NCBI GenBank assembly: GCA_902623195.1
Contig: CACNSV010000007.1
Location: 1 to 43,182, forward strand
From: an uncultured Prochlorococcus sp.
Lineage (GTDB): Bacteria > Cyanobacteriota > Cyanobacteriia > PCC-6307 > Cyanobiaceae
Direction of reading: 5' to 3'
Length of the DNA stretch: 43,182 bases
Of this stretch, positions 20,141-29,594 are shown in pieces. Position 1 is the stretch's first letter. Each line of letters starts with the position of its first letter. The translations under genes and the position numbers were made by a program. The notes under the pieces were generated by a model. The model was not told the DNA's origin. It worked only from the letters and a program-made list of their open reading frames with translations, and made no database searches.

Positions 20141-21142
20141 TTAAAAAGTTGAAATTGGTATAAATTTATTAACTAAGCTCATATACAAGGGTATCCCCAA
20201 AACTATATTGAAAGGAAAAGTAAGACCTAATGTAGTTGAGATGTAATAACTTGATCGTGCTTCCGGCACTGTCATTCTCATGGCTGCAGGAACAGCTAAA
20301 TAAGAGGCACTTGCACATAAAACCACAAATAAGAAGGCATTTCCAGTATTAAGAGATAAAGATCGTGCAACTAACACACCAATAATTGAATTAAATATGG
20401 GCATTAGAACTGCAAAACCTATTAAGAATGAACCTGCCTTCTTTAGGCTTGGTAATCTTTGGGCTGCAACCATACCCATATCTAATAAGAAAAAACATTC
20501 CACTCCATAGAATATTGAGTGAGTAAAGGGATACATTTTCTCAACCGCAGATGGATTACTTAAGGAAGTTAAAAATCCAATTATTAAGCTCGTAATCAAT
20601 AAATAAACTGATCCATTTAAGAATGATTCATGTAGAATTGAAGAAATATGTAATTTTCTTGATTCTGGACGATTTTTAGGTCCAGCAAATCTAACTAACA
20701 AAAGTCCAACTAAAATTGCTGGGGATTCCATTAATGCTAAAGCACCAACCATAAATCCATCGGAACCAATGTTTTGGCTAGCTAAGAAACTTTCTGCGGT
20801 AATAAAAGTAACTGCACTTATTGATCCGTAGGATGCAGCAATAGCAGCAGAATTGAAGACATTAAATTTTAATCTAAGAATTATAAATCCTAAGAGTGGT
20901 ATTAATAATGACATTAATATTGCTGCACTTAAGGTCAGTAAAACTTGGTTATTTAGTATGCCACTTTCTTGTATACCGATCCCACCTTTAAATCCTATCG
21001 CTAGTAGTAAATAGAGAGAGAATAATTTTGGTAGAGGAGCAGGTATTTCTAAATCAGATTTACAAAATACTGCAATAACTCCAATGAAAAAGAAAAGTAC
21101 AGTTGGTGCAAAAATATTTTGAAGTAACAAGCTTAAATCCAT
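20141..21142 (-). CDS. sbtA: SbtA, sodium-dependent bicarbonate transporter
   Basis: High-affinity Na+/HCO3- symporter in the cytoplasmic membrane, part of the CO2-concentrating mechanism. About ten hydrophobic segments in two inverted halves; diagnostic stretches are LLLAIGFKGGIGI near the N terminus, ESPAILVGLLLV and the C-terminal YLAVPAAMRMTVPEA. 333 aa, somewhat shorter than freshwater SbtA (about 370) because the central cytoplasmic loop is reduced. ATG at 21142. Third-party control is by SbtB encoded just downstream. Confidence 0.93.
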   Translation of the reverse strand: MDLSLLLQNIFAPTVLFFFIGVIAVFCKSDLEIPAPLPKLFSLYLLLAIGFKGGIGIQESGILNNQVLLTLSAAILMSLLIPLLGFIILRLKFNVFNSAAIAASYGSISAVTFITAESFLASQNIGSDGFMVGALALMESPAILVGLLLVRFAGPKNRPESRKLHISSILHESFLNGSVYLLITSLIIGFLTSLSNPSAVEKMYPFTHSIFYGVECFFLLDMGMVAAQRLPSLKKAGSFLIGFAVLMPIFNSIIGVLVARSLSLNTGNAFLFVVLCASASYLAVPAAMRMTVPEARSSYYISTTLGLTFPFNIVLGIPLYMSLVNKFIPISTF

Positions 21143-21146
21143 TGAT

Positions 21147-22805
21147 TTATTTTTTTAGTTCATTAATTGCAATTTGCAAAGCTTCTTTTCTTGTAGTGAT
21201 AATTCCTTCAACTCCAAATTTTGATAATCTTTCTTTCACTTTTTCATTAGCTCCCGCTACGAAAGCTTTTCTTGAATTATTCTTAGCTTCTTGCATCATA
21301 TCTTCAATTGCAAGAGTTGCAGTTACTCCTAACCTTGGAACATCAGTTATGTCTAAAATAAGAATCTTGTAATTTCTAACCAGATTCATTCTATCAGAGA
21401 TGCCTTTAGCAGCTCCAAAACTTAAAGGCCCTTTTAGCCTAAATAACATTACTTCACCTGAGCATTTATCAAGTAAATCTTTTTCTTCAGCAGGTAATAA
21501 ATTTTTAGCTTTGATATTCTCTTTATCTAATGGATTATCAGCATCCATACCTTCAAGTTGAGTCTCAGTAATGGAGTCAATAGTAAGCATGTTTGCTATG
21601 AATACTCCAACAAGTACGGCCCATATTAAATCCCAAAAAACGGTCATTAAAAGGACGCCATACATTACTGCAGCAGTTTTAAGGGAGAGTTTATGAGCTC
21701 TTCTTAAAAATCCCCAGTCGATGATATCTAAGCCAACTTTAATAAGGATTCCCGCTAATAAGGCTGTGGGTATCTTTTCAGCTAATGGACCTGCACCAAC
21801 AAGAACAATTAATAAAACCAAGGAATGCACCATTCCAGATATAGGTGTTTCTCCTCCGGATTTAACATTAATCACAGTCCTCATTGTAGCTCCAGCTCCA
21901 GGTAGTCCTGAGAAAAGTCCAGCCACCGCATTACCTATTCCTTGTCCAATTAGTTCACGATCTGAATTATGTTTGGTTTGTGAGATATTATCAGCTACTA
22001 ATGATGTGAGTAGGGAGTCAATAGCTCCTAATACTGCTAACACTAATCCAGCTTTAAGAATAATAGGAAGATATTTATTAAAACTTGGTAGGCTAAGAGA
22101 TGGCACACCTCTTGGAATTTCACCAATCCTATCTAAGGCACTATCACCAAAAATTAAAATAGATAAAGGGGTAACTATTAATAATGCTAATAGGGGAGAG
22201 GGTATCAATTCACTAATTTTCCTTGGAGTTAGGAAGACTATTCCTAATGTCATAATGGCGACTCCTATTGCTGCACCATTGGGTTCAAAATTAGAAAATA
22301 CTGTCGAGAGAGATTCAATGACCCCACCACGTGTACTAATCCCTAACAACGGCCCGATTTGTAGAGCAATAATAATCACTCCGATGCCTGACATAAAGCC
22401 TGAGACAACCGAGTAAGGAACAAGAGTTATATATTTACCAAGTTTCAAAATGCCAAATAAGATTTGAAATAATCCACCAATGACGACTGCTGCCATTACT
22501 AAAGGCAAAATTTGGCCAGCGGAGAGATCTCGAGGAACTCCTACAGCTGCTAAACCAGCAACTACACCAGCTACTGTTACGCTCATAGGTCCTGTTGGGC
22601 CGCTTACTTGCGCCGGAGTTCCCCCGAAAAGTGCAGCTAAAAATCCAACCACAACTGCGCCGTACAATCCATAGATTGCACCACCAGGACCCAGTGCTGC
22701 ATTGCCAAATGCTAAAGCCAGAGGTAAGGCTACAACAGCTGCCGTAATGCCTCCAAGAACATCTCCACGTACATTTCTGAGATGAAATCCATTGATTAAG
22801 CTCAA
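21147..22805 (-). CDS. bicA: SulP-family bicarbonate transporter, BicA type
   Basis: Low-affinity, high-flux Na+-dependent HCO3- transporter of the SulP/SLC26 family. Residues 1-420 are hydrophobic with the SulP core (GGITAAVVALPLALAFGNAA, FGGTPAQVSGPTGPM, GLFSGLPGAGATMRTVINVKSGG); residues about 445-552 form a STAS domain (LDITDVPRLGVTATLAIED). 552 aa, start TTG at 22805. Four bases from sbtA, so the three genes form one operon. SulP members can carry sulfate, but the sbtA-sbtB linkage supports bicarbonate. Confidence 0.9.
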   Translation of the reverse strand: MSLINGFHLRNVRGDVLGGITAAVVALPLALAFGNAALGPGGAIYGLYGAVVVGFLAALFGGTPAQVSGPTGPMSVTVAGVVAGLAAVGVPRDLSAGQILPLVMAAVVIGGLFQILFGILKLGKYITLVPYSVVSGFMSGIGVIIIALQIGPLLGISTRGGVIESLSTVFSNFEPNGAAIGVAIMTLGIVFLTPRKISELIPSPLLALLIVTPLSILIFGDSALDRIGEIPRGVPSLSLPSFNKYLPIILKAGLVLAVLGAIDSLLTSLVADNISQTKHNSDRELIGQGIGNAVAGLFSGLPGAGATMRTVINVKSGGETPISGMVHSLVLLIVLVGAGPLAEKIPTALLAGILIKVGLDIIDWGFLRRAHKLSLKTAAVMYGVLLMTVFWDLIWAVLVGVFIANMLTIDSITETQLEGMDADNPLDKENIKAKNLLPAEEKDLLDKCSGEVMLFRLKGPLSFGAAKGISDRMNLVRNYKILILDITDVPRLGVTATLAIEDMMQEAKNNSRKAFVAGANEKVKERLSKFGVEGIITTRKEALQIAINELKK

Positions 22806-23057
22806 AGAAATTCTCCTTAAATAAAAGAATATTAATTTAAAATCTTATCTTGTTATGAACACAATTTGTTAAAACATTCAATTTGTGCAAAAAAAATCAA
22901 TAAATGTTTTCTTAATTTATAAGAAGTTAGATTAATTTTATTCAAAAAGGCTTTTGTTTATCAAATTAATTATGTAATCTAAAATCTAAATTATTAAAAG
23001 CTTTTTATTTAAGAGTTATTTAGTAAGATATATAATCTAAAATTGCAAAATATCCCA
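22806..23057. promoter_or_regulatory. divergent promoter region, bicA operon / hemB
   Basis: 252 AT-rich bases between bicA and hemB. It must drive the carbon-uptake operon leftwards and hemB rightwards. Imperfect ACAATTTGT and CAATTTGTGCA boxes at about 22860-22890 could be a LysR-type (CcmR/NdhR or CmpR) site, but I cannot support one firmly and I see no regulator gene beside it. Confidence 0.3.
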
Positions 23058-24059
23058 ATGAATTCTTTTATCAGGCCACGACGTTTAAGAAGAACAGAAG
23101 CTATTAGGCAAATGGTGCAAGAGACAAAAATTCAACCCGAGGATTTTATTTATCCCCTATTCGTTCATAACAAAGACTACAAAGAAGAGATTTCTGCAAT
23201 GCCAGGAATTTATAGATGGGATATTTCTGGCTTGATAAAGGAGGTTTTTCGTGCCTGGGAGTTGGGTATTAAATGTATTGTTTTATTTCCTAAAGTAGAT
23301 GACTCATTAAAAACAGAAGATGGAGCTGAATGTTTTAATGAAGCCGGAATAATTCCAACAGTAATTAGGAAAATAAAACAGGAAATACCTGAAATGGCAA
23401 TAATGACTGATGTCGCATTAGATCCATATTCATGTGACGGGCATGATGGATTAGTTGACCAAGAGGGTAATATTCTGAATGATGAAACTATAGAAATACT
23501 TTCAAAACAAGCTCTTACTCAAGCCAGAGCAGGTGCAGATTTTATTGGACCAAGTGACATGATGGACGGAAGAGTTGGAGCCATAAGACAAACACTTGAT
23601 AAAAATGGTTTTAAAGAAGTAGGTATTATTAGTTACACGGCTAAATATTCTTCTGCCTATTATGGCCCTTTTAGAACCGCTCTAGATTCAGCTCCAAGAT
23701 TAAATCCTAATAAAAAGATTCCTACTAATAAATCGAGTTATCAAATGGATCCCGCAAATGCTAAGGAAGCTTTTATAGAGTGTGCCCTCGATCAATATGA
23801 AGGTGCAGATATATTGATGGTTAAACCTGGATTATCTTATCTAGATGTAATTTATAGACTAAATAATTTTTCTAATAAGCCAATAGCAGCTTATAACGTT
23901 AGTGGAGAGTACTCAATGATTAAGGCTGCTTCACTAAAAGGTTGGATAGATGAAAAAGATGTTGTACTTGAAACTTTACTAAGTTTTAAGAGAGCAGGAG
24001 CTAAATTAATACTTACTTATCATGCTTGTGATGCTGCTAATTGGCTTAAAAAGACTTAA
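23058..24059 (+). CDS. hemB: delta-aminolevulinic acid dehydratase (porphobilinogen synthase)
   Basis: Condenses two 5-aminolevulinates to porphobilinogen, the shared route to chlorophyll, haem and cobalamin. The two Schiff-base lysines lie in YTAKYSSAYYGPFR and MVKPGLSYLD. The metal region reads DVALDPYSCDGHDG: Asp instead of the zinc cysteine triad, the Mg-dependent plant/cyanobacterial type. An in-frame TTG at 23043 would add five residues; I prefer ATG 23058 (MNSFIRPRRLRR). 333 aa. Confidence 0.96.
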   Translation: MNSFIRPRRLRRTEAIRQMVQETKIQPEDFIYPLFVHNKDYKEEISAMPGIYRWDISGLIKEVFRAWELGIKCIVLFPKVDDSLKTEDGAECFNEAGIIPTVIRKIKQEIPEMAIMTDVALDPYSCDGHDGLVDQEGNILNDETIEILSKQALTQARAGADFIGPSDMMDGRVGAIRQTLDKNGFKEVGIISYTAKYSSAYYGPFRTALDSAPRLNPNKKIPTNKSSYQMDPANAKEAFIECALDQYEGADILMVKPGLSYLDVIYRLNNFSNKPIAAYNVSGEYSMIKAASLKGWIDEKDVVLETLLSFKRAGAKLILTYHACDAANWLKKT

Positions 24060-24115
24060 AAAACTCATTAAATTAAGATTTATTGTTTATTCTGGTATTA
24101 ATAATTTGAAAAATT

Positions 24116-24508
24116 TTGAAATTAGAAAACTCAAACGGTGTTGAAAGAATAGGTCATACAGCTTTGCGTGTAAAAGATCTTGATAGATCAAAATCTTTTT
24201 ATATGAACTTAGGAATGAATTTGATATGGGATGACAAAGATTGGTGCTATTTAGAAGCAGGAAAAGGAAAAGATGGATTAGCTTTGCTTGGCCCAACTTA
24301 TAAAGCTGCAGGTCCTCACTTAGCTTTTCACTTTGAAGATAAAAAAGAAATAGAAAAAATCCATTATGATTTGAAGAATTCTGGTTTAAAAGTTGGTGCC
24401 ATTCATGATCATAGAGACGGAACGGCATCTTTTTATATGCAAGATACTGAGGGTAACTGGCTAGAAATGCTTTATGTGCCTGAAGGTGGAATTAAATCAA
24501 ATATTTGA
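24116..24508 (+). CDS. VOC/glyoxalase-fold protein
   Basis: Vicinal-oxygen-chelate fold protein of the glyoxalase/bleomycin-resistance superfamily. Two beta-alpha-beta modules: GHTALRVKDLDRSKSFYMNLG at the start (first metal His, HTALRV) and a second half with HLAFHFEDK and ending DTEGNWLEMLYVPEG (Glu ligand). Close in layout to lactoylglutathione lyase, but the exact enzyme cannot be fixed. Starts with TTG 24116, 130 aa. 9 bases upstream of mutS2, so probably co-transcribed. Confidence 0.8.
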   Translation: MKLENSNGVERIGHTALRVKDLDRSKSFYMNLGMNLIWDDKDWCYLEAGKGKDGLALLGPTYKAAGPHLAFHFEDKKEIEKIHYDLKNSGLKVGAIHDHRDGTASFYMQDTEGNWLEMLYVPEGGIKSNI

Positions 24509-24517
24509 AAAAAATAA

Positions 24518-26932
24518 ATGATTGAAGAAAATAATATAAATAAAGATTCTTTAGTTGGGAATCTGACAGAAGAATCTATAGAGCTGTTGGAATGGCCATT
24601 ATTAAAGAAACAACTTTCTTCTTTTGCATCTACTCCTATGGGTAAAAAATCAATAATTGATTTTGAAATCCCATCAAGATTAGAAGATACTCAATATTTG
24701 TTAGATCAAACAAAGGAGATTTACTCATTAGAGAATGAACATGATCAAAACATTAATTTTGAAGGTGTATTTGATATAAAAAAAAATACCGAGACCTGTT
24801 TTAAAGGTGGAGTGATTAGTTCTGTTGAACTTTTAGAAATTGCTGATACTATTGCCGCTGCAAGAAAGTTAAAGAAAACTATCATAAATTCCGAATTAAG
24901 GCCCCAACTATCATTACTTTTGGAAAAATTAGTCGATCATGTTGAATTGGAAAAAATCCTAAAAAATGGTATTGAAAATAATGGAAGAATATCTGATAGA
25001 GCCTGCCCAAAACTTTCTGAATTGAGAAAGCAATTAATTTCTATCAAAAATGAGAGGCGTCTAATATTAGATAAAATTATTTATCAAAATAGTAACTATA
25101 TTCAGGATGCAATAATAAGTGAAAGAGTTGGCAGACCCGTATTAGCAATAAAAGTAAATTTTATTAATAAATTCAAGGGCATTATTCATGACTCATCTTC
25201 ATCAGGAAATACAATTTTTATTGAGCCAGATGCAGTCGTTTCAAAAGGAAATAAAATTGCATCATGTAAGGCAAAGATTGCGAATGAAGAATTTAAGTTA
25301 TTAAGGGCCTGGTCTAATCTTATTTCAGAAAATAAAGAAACTCTTTTTTTACTGTCTGATATTTTATTAAGTATTGAAAATGCTCACATTCGATCAAGAT
25401 ATTCAAGATGGATTAATGGTCGTCCTCCTAAATTTGTAAGTGATTTAAATATTCAAATTACAGGATTTACTCATCCTTTACTTTTGTGGGAAAACAAAAA
25501 TAATTATTCTCATAAGATAACTCCCATAGATTTTTATATTAAAAAAAATATTAAAGTTGTGTCAATTACTGGCCCAAATACAGGAGGAAAAACTGCAGCC
25601 TTAAAAGGCATTGGGATGGCTTTATTAATGGCTAAGTCAGGATTATTTATTCCTGCCAACGATCAACCAGTTATACCCTTTTATGCAAATATCTATGCTG
25701 ATATTGGAGATGATCAATCATTGCAAGAAAATCTTTCTACTTTTAGCGGGCATATTTTGAGAATTAAAAAAATTTTTGATGCTTTATCGATTAAACAGGG
25801 ATTATCTATTGTTTTGCTAGATGAAATTGGTTCTGGTACGGATCCTGAAGAGGGCACGGCCTTAGCTATTTCCCTTCTTGAGGAGTTCGCAAACAAATCT
25901 GACTTAACTGTAGCTACAACACACTATGGTGAAATCAAAGCGCTTAAATATAAAGATTCTCGCTTTGAAAATGTTTCTGTCAGTTTTGATGAAGATTCTT
26001 TAAAACCAACCTATACATTAAATTGGGGTATTCCAGGTAGAAGCAATGCATTAACAATTGCGAGTAAGTTTGGAATTAATAAGAAAATTATTGATCAAGC
26101 CTCTAATTATTTAATCCCAAAGGAAACAGACAATATAAACAAAATCATTAAAGGGCTGGAAGAACAAAGAACAAAACAACAAAGAGCCTCTGAAGAAGCT
26201 GCAGCCCTAATTGCTAGAACTGAAATTCTTTATGAAGAATTAAATAATAATTATAAATATCAGAAGTCTCACGCTAAAGAGATACAGGCTAGAGAAAAAG
26301 AAAAATTAACTAAATCAATTAAAAAAGCTAAGTTCGAAGTAGTAACACTAATTGAAAAACTAAGAAATAAAAATGCGACTGGTGAAGATTCTAGAAGAAT
26401 TGGAAACAGGTTAAAAGAAATTGAGAAACAATTTACTAGTGATGATGGACAAAATATTGAGAATTTTTCATGGAGACCCAAAATAGGTGATGTCGTAAAA
26501 ATAAAATCTCTTAATAGCCGCGGCAGAATAATTTTATTAGATGAAAAAACTCAAACATTTACAGTCAATTGTGGATCTTTTAACAGTGTTTTGTCTATTT
26601 CTGAACTGCAAGGGATTAATGGAGAACAACCAAATATTAAAGAAACGAAGTTTCAAATTAATTCTGCGAAGGAAGATTATACATTTGCGAAAGTAAGAAC
26701 TGCAAAAAATACTATTGATGTTAGGGGATTAAGAGTACATGAAGCAGAAATTTTAGTTGAAGAGAAAATTAGAAAATTTCATGGTCCTCTATGGATTATT
26801 CATGGTATTGGTACTGGTAAATTAAAAAGAGGTATAAAAGATTGGCTCTCAGAATTAGATTATATTGATAAGCTAGAGGATGCAGCTCCTTCAGAAGGTG
26901 GCGCTGGCTGTACAATCGCTTGGATTAAATAG
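24518..26932 (+). CDS. mutS2: MutS2, endonuclease/ATPase of the MutS family
   Basis: MutS2 suppresses recombination and, in some bacteria, splits collided ribosomes. It lacks the MutS mismatch domain. ATPase: Walker A GPNTGGKTAAL, DIGDDQSLQENLSTFSGH, Walker B LLDEIGSGTDP, and TTHYGEIKAL. A long coiled coil follows (about 530-640), then a KOW-like segment, and a C-terminal Smr nuclease domain (IDVRGLRVHEAE, HGIGTGKLKRGI). 804 aa, ATG at 24518. Confidence 0.97.
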   Translation: MIEENNINKDSLVGNLTEESIELLEWPLLKKQLSSFASTPMGKKSIIDFEIPSRLEDTQYLLDQTKEIYSLENEHDQNINFEGVFDIKKNTETCFKGGVISSVELLEIADTIAAARKLKKTIINSELRPQLSLLLEKLVDHVELEKILKNGIENNGRISDRACPKLSELRKQLISIKNERRLILDKIIYQNSNYIQDAIISERVGRPVLAIKVNFINKFKGIIHDSSSSGNTIFIEPDAVVSKGNKIASCKAKIANEEFKLLRAWSNLISENKETLFLLSDILLSIENAHIRSRYSRWINGRPPKFVSDLNIQITGFTHPLLLWENKNNYSHKITPIDFYIKKNIKVVSITGPNTGGKTAALKGIGMALLMAKSGLFIPANDQPVIPFYANIYADIGDDQSLQENLSTFSGHILRIKKIFDALSIKQGLSIVLLDEIGSGTDPEEGTALAISLLEEFANKSDLTVATTHYGEIKALKYKDSRFENVSVSFDEDSLKPTYTLNWGIPGRSNALTIASKFGINKKIIDQASNYLIPKETDNINKIIKGLEEQRTKQQRASEEAAALIARTEILYEELNNNYKYQKSHAKEIQAREKEKLTKSIKKAKFEVVTLIEKLRNKNATGEDSRRIGNRLKEIEKQFTSDDGQNIENFSWRPKIGDVVKIKSLNSRGRIILLDEKTQTFTVNCGSFNSVLSISELQGINGEQPNIKETKFQINSAKEDYTFAKVRTAKNTIDVRGLRVHEAEILVEEKIRKFHGPLWIIHGIGTGKLKRGIKDWLSELDYIDKLEDAAPSEGGAGCTIAWIK

Positions 26933-26973
26933 AATTCATTTATTAATACTCTCAATTCTCATCCTAAATCAAC

Positions 26974-27957
26974 GTGCATTTCATTGATCAAGCAGAAGTT
27001 ATTCTTAAAGCGGGTAAAGGTGGAGATGGAATAGTTTCTTTTAGAAGAGAAAAGTTTGTTCCTGCAGGTGGACCTTCAGGCGGTAATGGAGGAAGAGGAG
27101 GTTCAATTATATTTATAGCTGACAATAATCTGCAAACTTTGCTTGATTTCAAGTTTAATAGGGAGATCAGTGCAAAAGATGGAATCAAAGGTGGTCCTAA
27201 CAAAAGGACAGGTGCTTGTGGAGAAGATAGGATTTTAAAAGTACCATGCGGCACAGAGATTAGAGATTCAAAGACTGGGATAATTTTAGGAGATCTAGTT
27301 GATAATAATGAACAAGTTGTAATAGCTTATGGTGGTAGAGGAGGATTAGGAAATTCTCATTTTTTAAGTAATTCCAATAGAGCTCCTGAATTTTGCATTG
27401 ATGGAAGGGAAGGCGAGATTTGGCATGTAAAACTGGAGTTAAAATTAATTGCTCAAGTTGGAATTATTGGATTACCCAATGCTGGAAAAAGTACATTAAT
27501 AGCCGCTCTTTCATCAGCTCGCCCAAAAATTGCTGACTATCCTTTTACAACTCTAATCCCAAATCTTGGTGTAGTAAGAAAACCAGATGGGAATGGTTGT
27601 TTATTTGCTGATATTCCAGGATTAATATCAGGAGCTGCTGAAGGGATTGGTTTAGGGCATGATTTTTTAAGACATATTGAAAGGACAAAAATTTTGATAC
27701 ATTTAATTGATGTATTTGCAGATGATCCAATAAATGATTTTTTAATTATTGATGATGAACTAAAAAAATATGGCAATGGATTGATTGATAAGTATCGAAT
27801 TGTTGTTTTCAATAAAATGGAATTAGTTGAAGAAGAATATTTGAAATCGATAACTAAAAAGTTAGAAAATTTATCTAAAAAGAAAGTTTTAGTTATTTCT
27901 TCATCATTACGAAAAGGGTTGACCCAGCTTTTGTCTGAGGTTTGGAAAAAAGTTTAA
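26974..27957 (+). CDS. obg: Obg/CgtA GTPase
   Basis: Essential GTPase for 50S assembly and stress signalling. Glycine-rich Obg fold ([28 protein letters not shown]) over residues 1-155, then the G domain: [18 protein letters not shown], and NKMEL. The C-terminal OCT domain found in Bacillus Obg is absent, as in many cyanobacteria. Starts with GTG at 26974; 327 aa. It lies 41 bases after mutS2 on the same strand. Confidence 0.96.
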   Translation: MHFIDQAEVILKAGKGGDGIVSFRREKFVPAGGPSGGNGGRGGSIIFIADNNLQTLLDFKFNREISAKDGIKGGPNKRTGACGEDRILKVPCGTEIRDSKTGIILGDLVDNNEQVVIAYGGRGGLGNSHFLSNSNRAPEFCIDGREGEIWHVKLELKLIAQVGIIGLPNAGKSTLIAALSSARPKIADYPFTTLIPNLGVVRKPDGNGCLFADIPGLISGAAEGIGLGHDFLRHIERTKILIHLIDVFADDPINDFLIIDDELKKYGNGLIDKYRIVVFNKMELVEEEYLKSITKKLENLSKKKVLVISSSLRKGLTQLLSEVWKKV

Positions 27958-28045
27958 TAATGTAAATTATGAGATTTATAAAATTAAATACTTGATTTTG
28001 ATCATGAATTTGGGCATTAATAAAATATTGAGCTAAAACAATTTT

Positions 28046-28228
28046 ATGAACTTTTATAGTTGCTTTGATAAAACAGGAAAAGTAATTGCAAGATGCCAAA
28101 CAAAACAAGAAATAGAGGTATTAAAAAAAATGGGAAGACCAATATTTGAAGTCAAAGAGATGAAGAATGAAGAATCGGTTGTATGCTCTTTGACGGGAAG
28201 CCCATCAGATTACAATATGGATTATTAA
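28046..28228 (+). CDS. small hypothetical protein (60 aa)
   Basis: Not recognised. ATG at 28046, 60 aa, with three cysteines (CFDK, ARCQ, VVCS), a short central helix TKQEIEVLKKMG and no membrane segment. It is followed at once by a strong terminator, which supports a real transcript end. Probably the last gene after obg, although the 88-base gap leaves room for its own promoter. Confidence 0.65.
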   Translation: MNFYSCFDKTGKVIARCQTKQEIEVLKKMGRPIFEVKEMKNEESVVCSLTGSPSDYNMDY

Positions 28229-28259
28229 AAAAAAAATGGGTTATTAACCCATTTTTTTT
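28229..28259. terminator. bidirectional intrinsic terminator
   Basis: Stem arms AATGGGTT and AACCCATT around a three-base loop ATT (centre about 28244), flanked by an A-run on the left and a T-run on the right. It therefore works for the plus-strand 60-aa gene and for the minus-strand CP12 gene, which converge here. Confidence 0.88.
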
Positions 28260-28281
28260 ATTCAAATTACGTGATTATTAA

Positions 28282-28500
28282 TTAGTCGTCATAAACTAGA
28301 CATTCAGGTTCATCTGGATTTGCATCGCAAAATAATTCAAGAGCATTAGGATCGTGTTTATCGTCAGGATGGTGATCTTTGTATTCTTCTAATTCCTTGA
28401 GTTCTTCAGTAAGATGCCTTACTTTTGGAAGATTTCCTTCTGCTTTAGCAGATTCGATTTCTGATTGATCTTTTTGGATGTGCTCGTCAATGGATTTCAT
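28282..28500 (-). CDS. cp12: CP12-like Calvin-cycle regulator
   Basis: CP12 proteins bind GAPDH and phosphoribulokinase in the dark to inactivate the Calvin cycle. The C terminus LELFCDANPDEPECLVYDD is the family signature with its cysteine pair, preceded by a charged region (VRHLTEELKELEEYKDHHP) in place of the AWDxVEEL core. No cysteine pair exists in the N-terminal half. ATG at 28500 gives 72 aa; a GTG at 28533 would add 11. The terminator on its 3' side is shared. Confidence 0.83.
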   Translation of the reverse strand: MKSIDEHIQKDQSEIESAKAEGNLPKVRHLTEELKELEEYKDHHPDDKHDPNALELFCDANPDEPECLVYDD

Positions 28501-28614
28501 CTTCTGATTCCCTGAATGAGTATTTAAGTACACAATAGTGAATTAATTCATAAATTGCATCCTATATAAGTTGAAATAATGATTAATCAGTAAATGAATA
28601 AAAAATTTAGAAAA

Positions 28615-29568
28615 TTAAAATTTCTTTGAATTAATTAACTCTTCCAATGATGGATGTAATGGGATTATTTGGTTTGGATTTAAAGGAAAGATTGCTTGAT
28701 AATAATCTTTGATCCAATTTTCATAAGAGCAAGTTTCTGATATACCTTTTAGTTTAAAAAAATTATATCTCCATAGAATGATACTTTTAAAAAAATAAAT
28801 ATCTTTTTCAGTACATTTAAATAACTTACTGTAAATATAATCCCATCTAATTATTGTTGGGAACAAATATATATCTGCTATTGATATTTTATTGCCTAAA
28901 AGCCATGGACCACCATTCTCTTTCAACAGTTTTTCAATAGTTGTTAAACCAGAAAAAAGCTTTTGACTTGCTTTAATGTATGCATTTTGATTTCTTGCGA
29001 ATCCGCATTTGTAAACTCCATTATTTATGTCTTCATTGATGAGATCAAGAAGTTTTTCATCACAATCTTTTATTAGATCGCTATTCGAAAATGTATTAAA
29101 GGTACTTGAATTTAAAATATTTAAGATATCTCTACTCTCATTAGAGATTAATTGCATTTCTCGATTCTCATGTTTTATAAAGACAGGTACAGTTGCTCGA
29201 AATATATTAGTTTGATCGCATTTCGCATATACTTCTTTTAAATTCTTGCAATTATAAAAATCCTTTTGAAAAATCCATTCACCTGTTTGATATTTTGGTT
29301 TTAGAAATATAATTTTAATTCTGTTTGATAAGTTTAACAAAGTCCATGAAATGATTAACCGATGACACCAAGGACATGTTGAGCCTACCAATAAGTATAA
29401 ATTTTTATTTTCATTAATATTAATTTCGGAGTTCTCATTGTATACAAATCCTTTTGGCCTTTTATAGTTACCTTTTTTATCGGATGGCGCAAACCCATCC
29501 ATTAATTTCATCCAAAACCAAAACCAAAATTGCCTTGCGATAAATATTGTGTATTTATTAGGTTTCAT
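28615..29568 (-). CDS. glutathione S-transferase family protein, omega/xi (glutathionyl-hydroquinone reductase) type
   Basis: Thioredoxin-fold N-terminal domain with an active-site CPWCHR near residue 66, the Cys-type of the omega/xi GSTs that reduce glutathionyl-hydroquinones, followed by an all-helical C-terminal domain (NKISIADIYLFPTIIRWD). 317 aa, typical for the xi class (YqjG/ECM4). ATG at 29568, divergent from the aspartoacylase-like gene with only 26 bases between, so their promoters overlap. Confidence 0.85.
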   Translation of the reverse strand: MKPNKYTIFIARQFWFWFWMKLMDGFAPSDKKGNYKRPKGFVYNENSEININENKNLYLLVGSTCPWCHRLIISWTLLNLSNRIKIIFLKPKYQTGEWIFQKDFYNCKNLKEVYAKCDQTNIFRATVPVFIKHENREMQLISNESRDILNILNSSTFNTFSNSDLIKDCDEKLLDLINEDINNGVYKCGFARNQNAYIKASQKLFSGLTTIEKLLKENGGPWLLGNKISIADIYLFPTIIRWDYIYSKLFKCTEKDIYFFKSIILWRYNFFKLKGISETCSYENWIKDYYQAIFPLNPNQIIPLHPSLEELINSKKF

Positions 29569-29594
29569 AAAATTTTTAAAGCTATTTTATAAAT

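Noticed and set aside
21721-22416. 231-aa plus-strand frame opposite bicA
   Set aside because: Proline- and isoleucine-rich antisense of a transporter gene; the SulP protein on the other strand is certain.
24087-24428. 113-aa minus-strand frame over the VOC gene
   Set aside because: It lies opposite a well-supported domain protein and is a low-complexity Leu/Phe/Ser translation typical of antisense AT-rich DNA.
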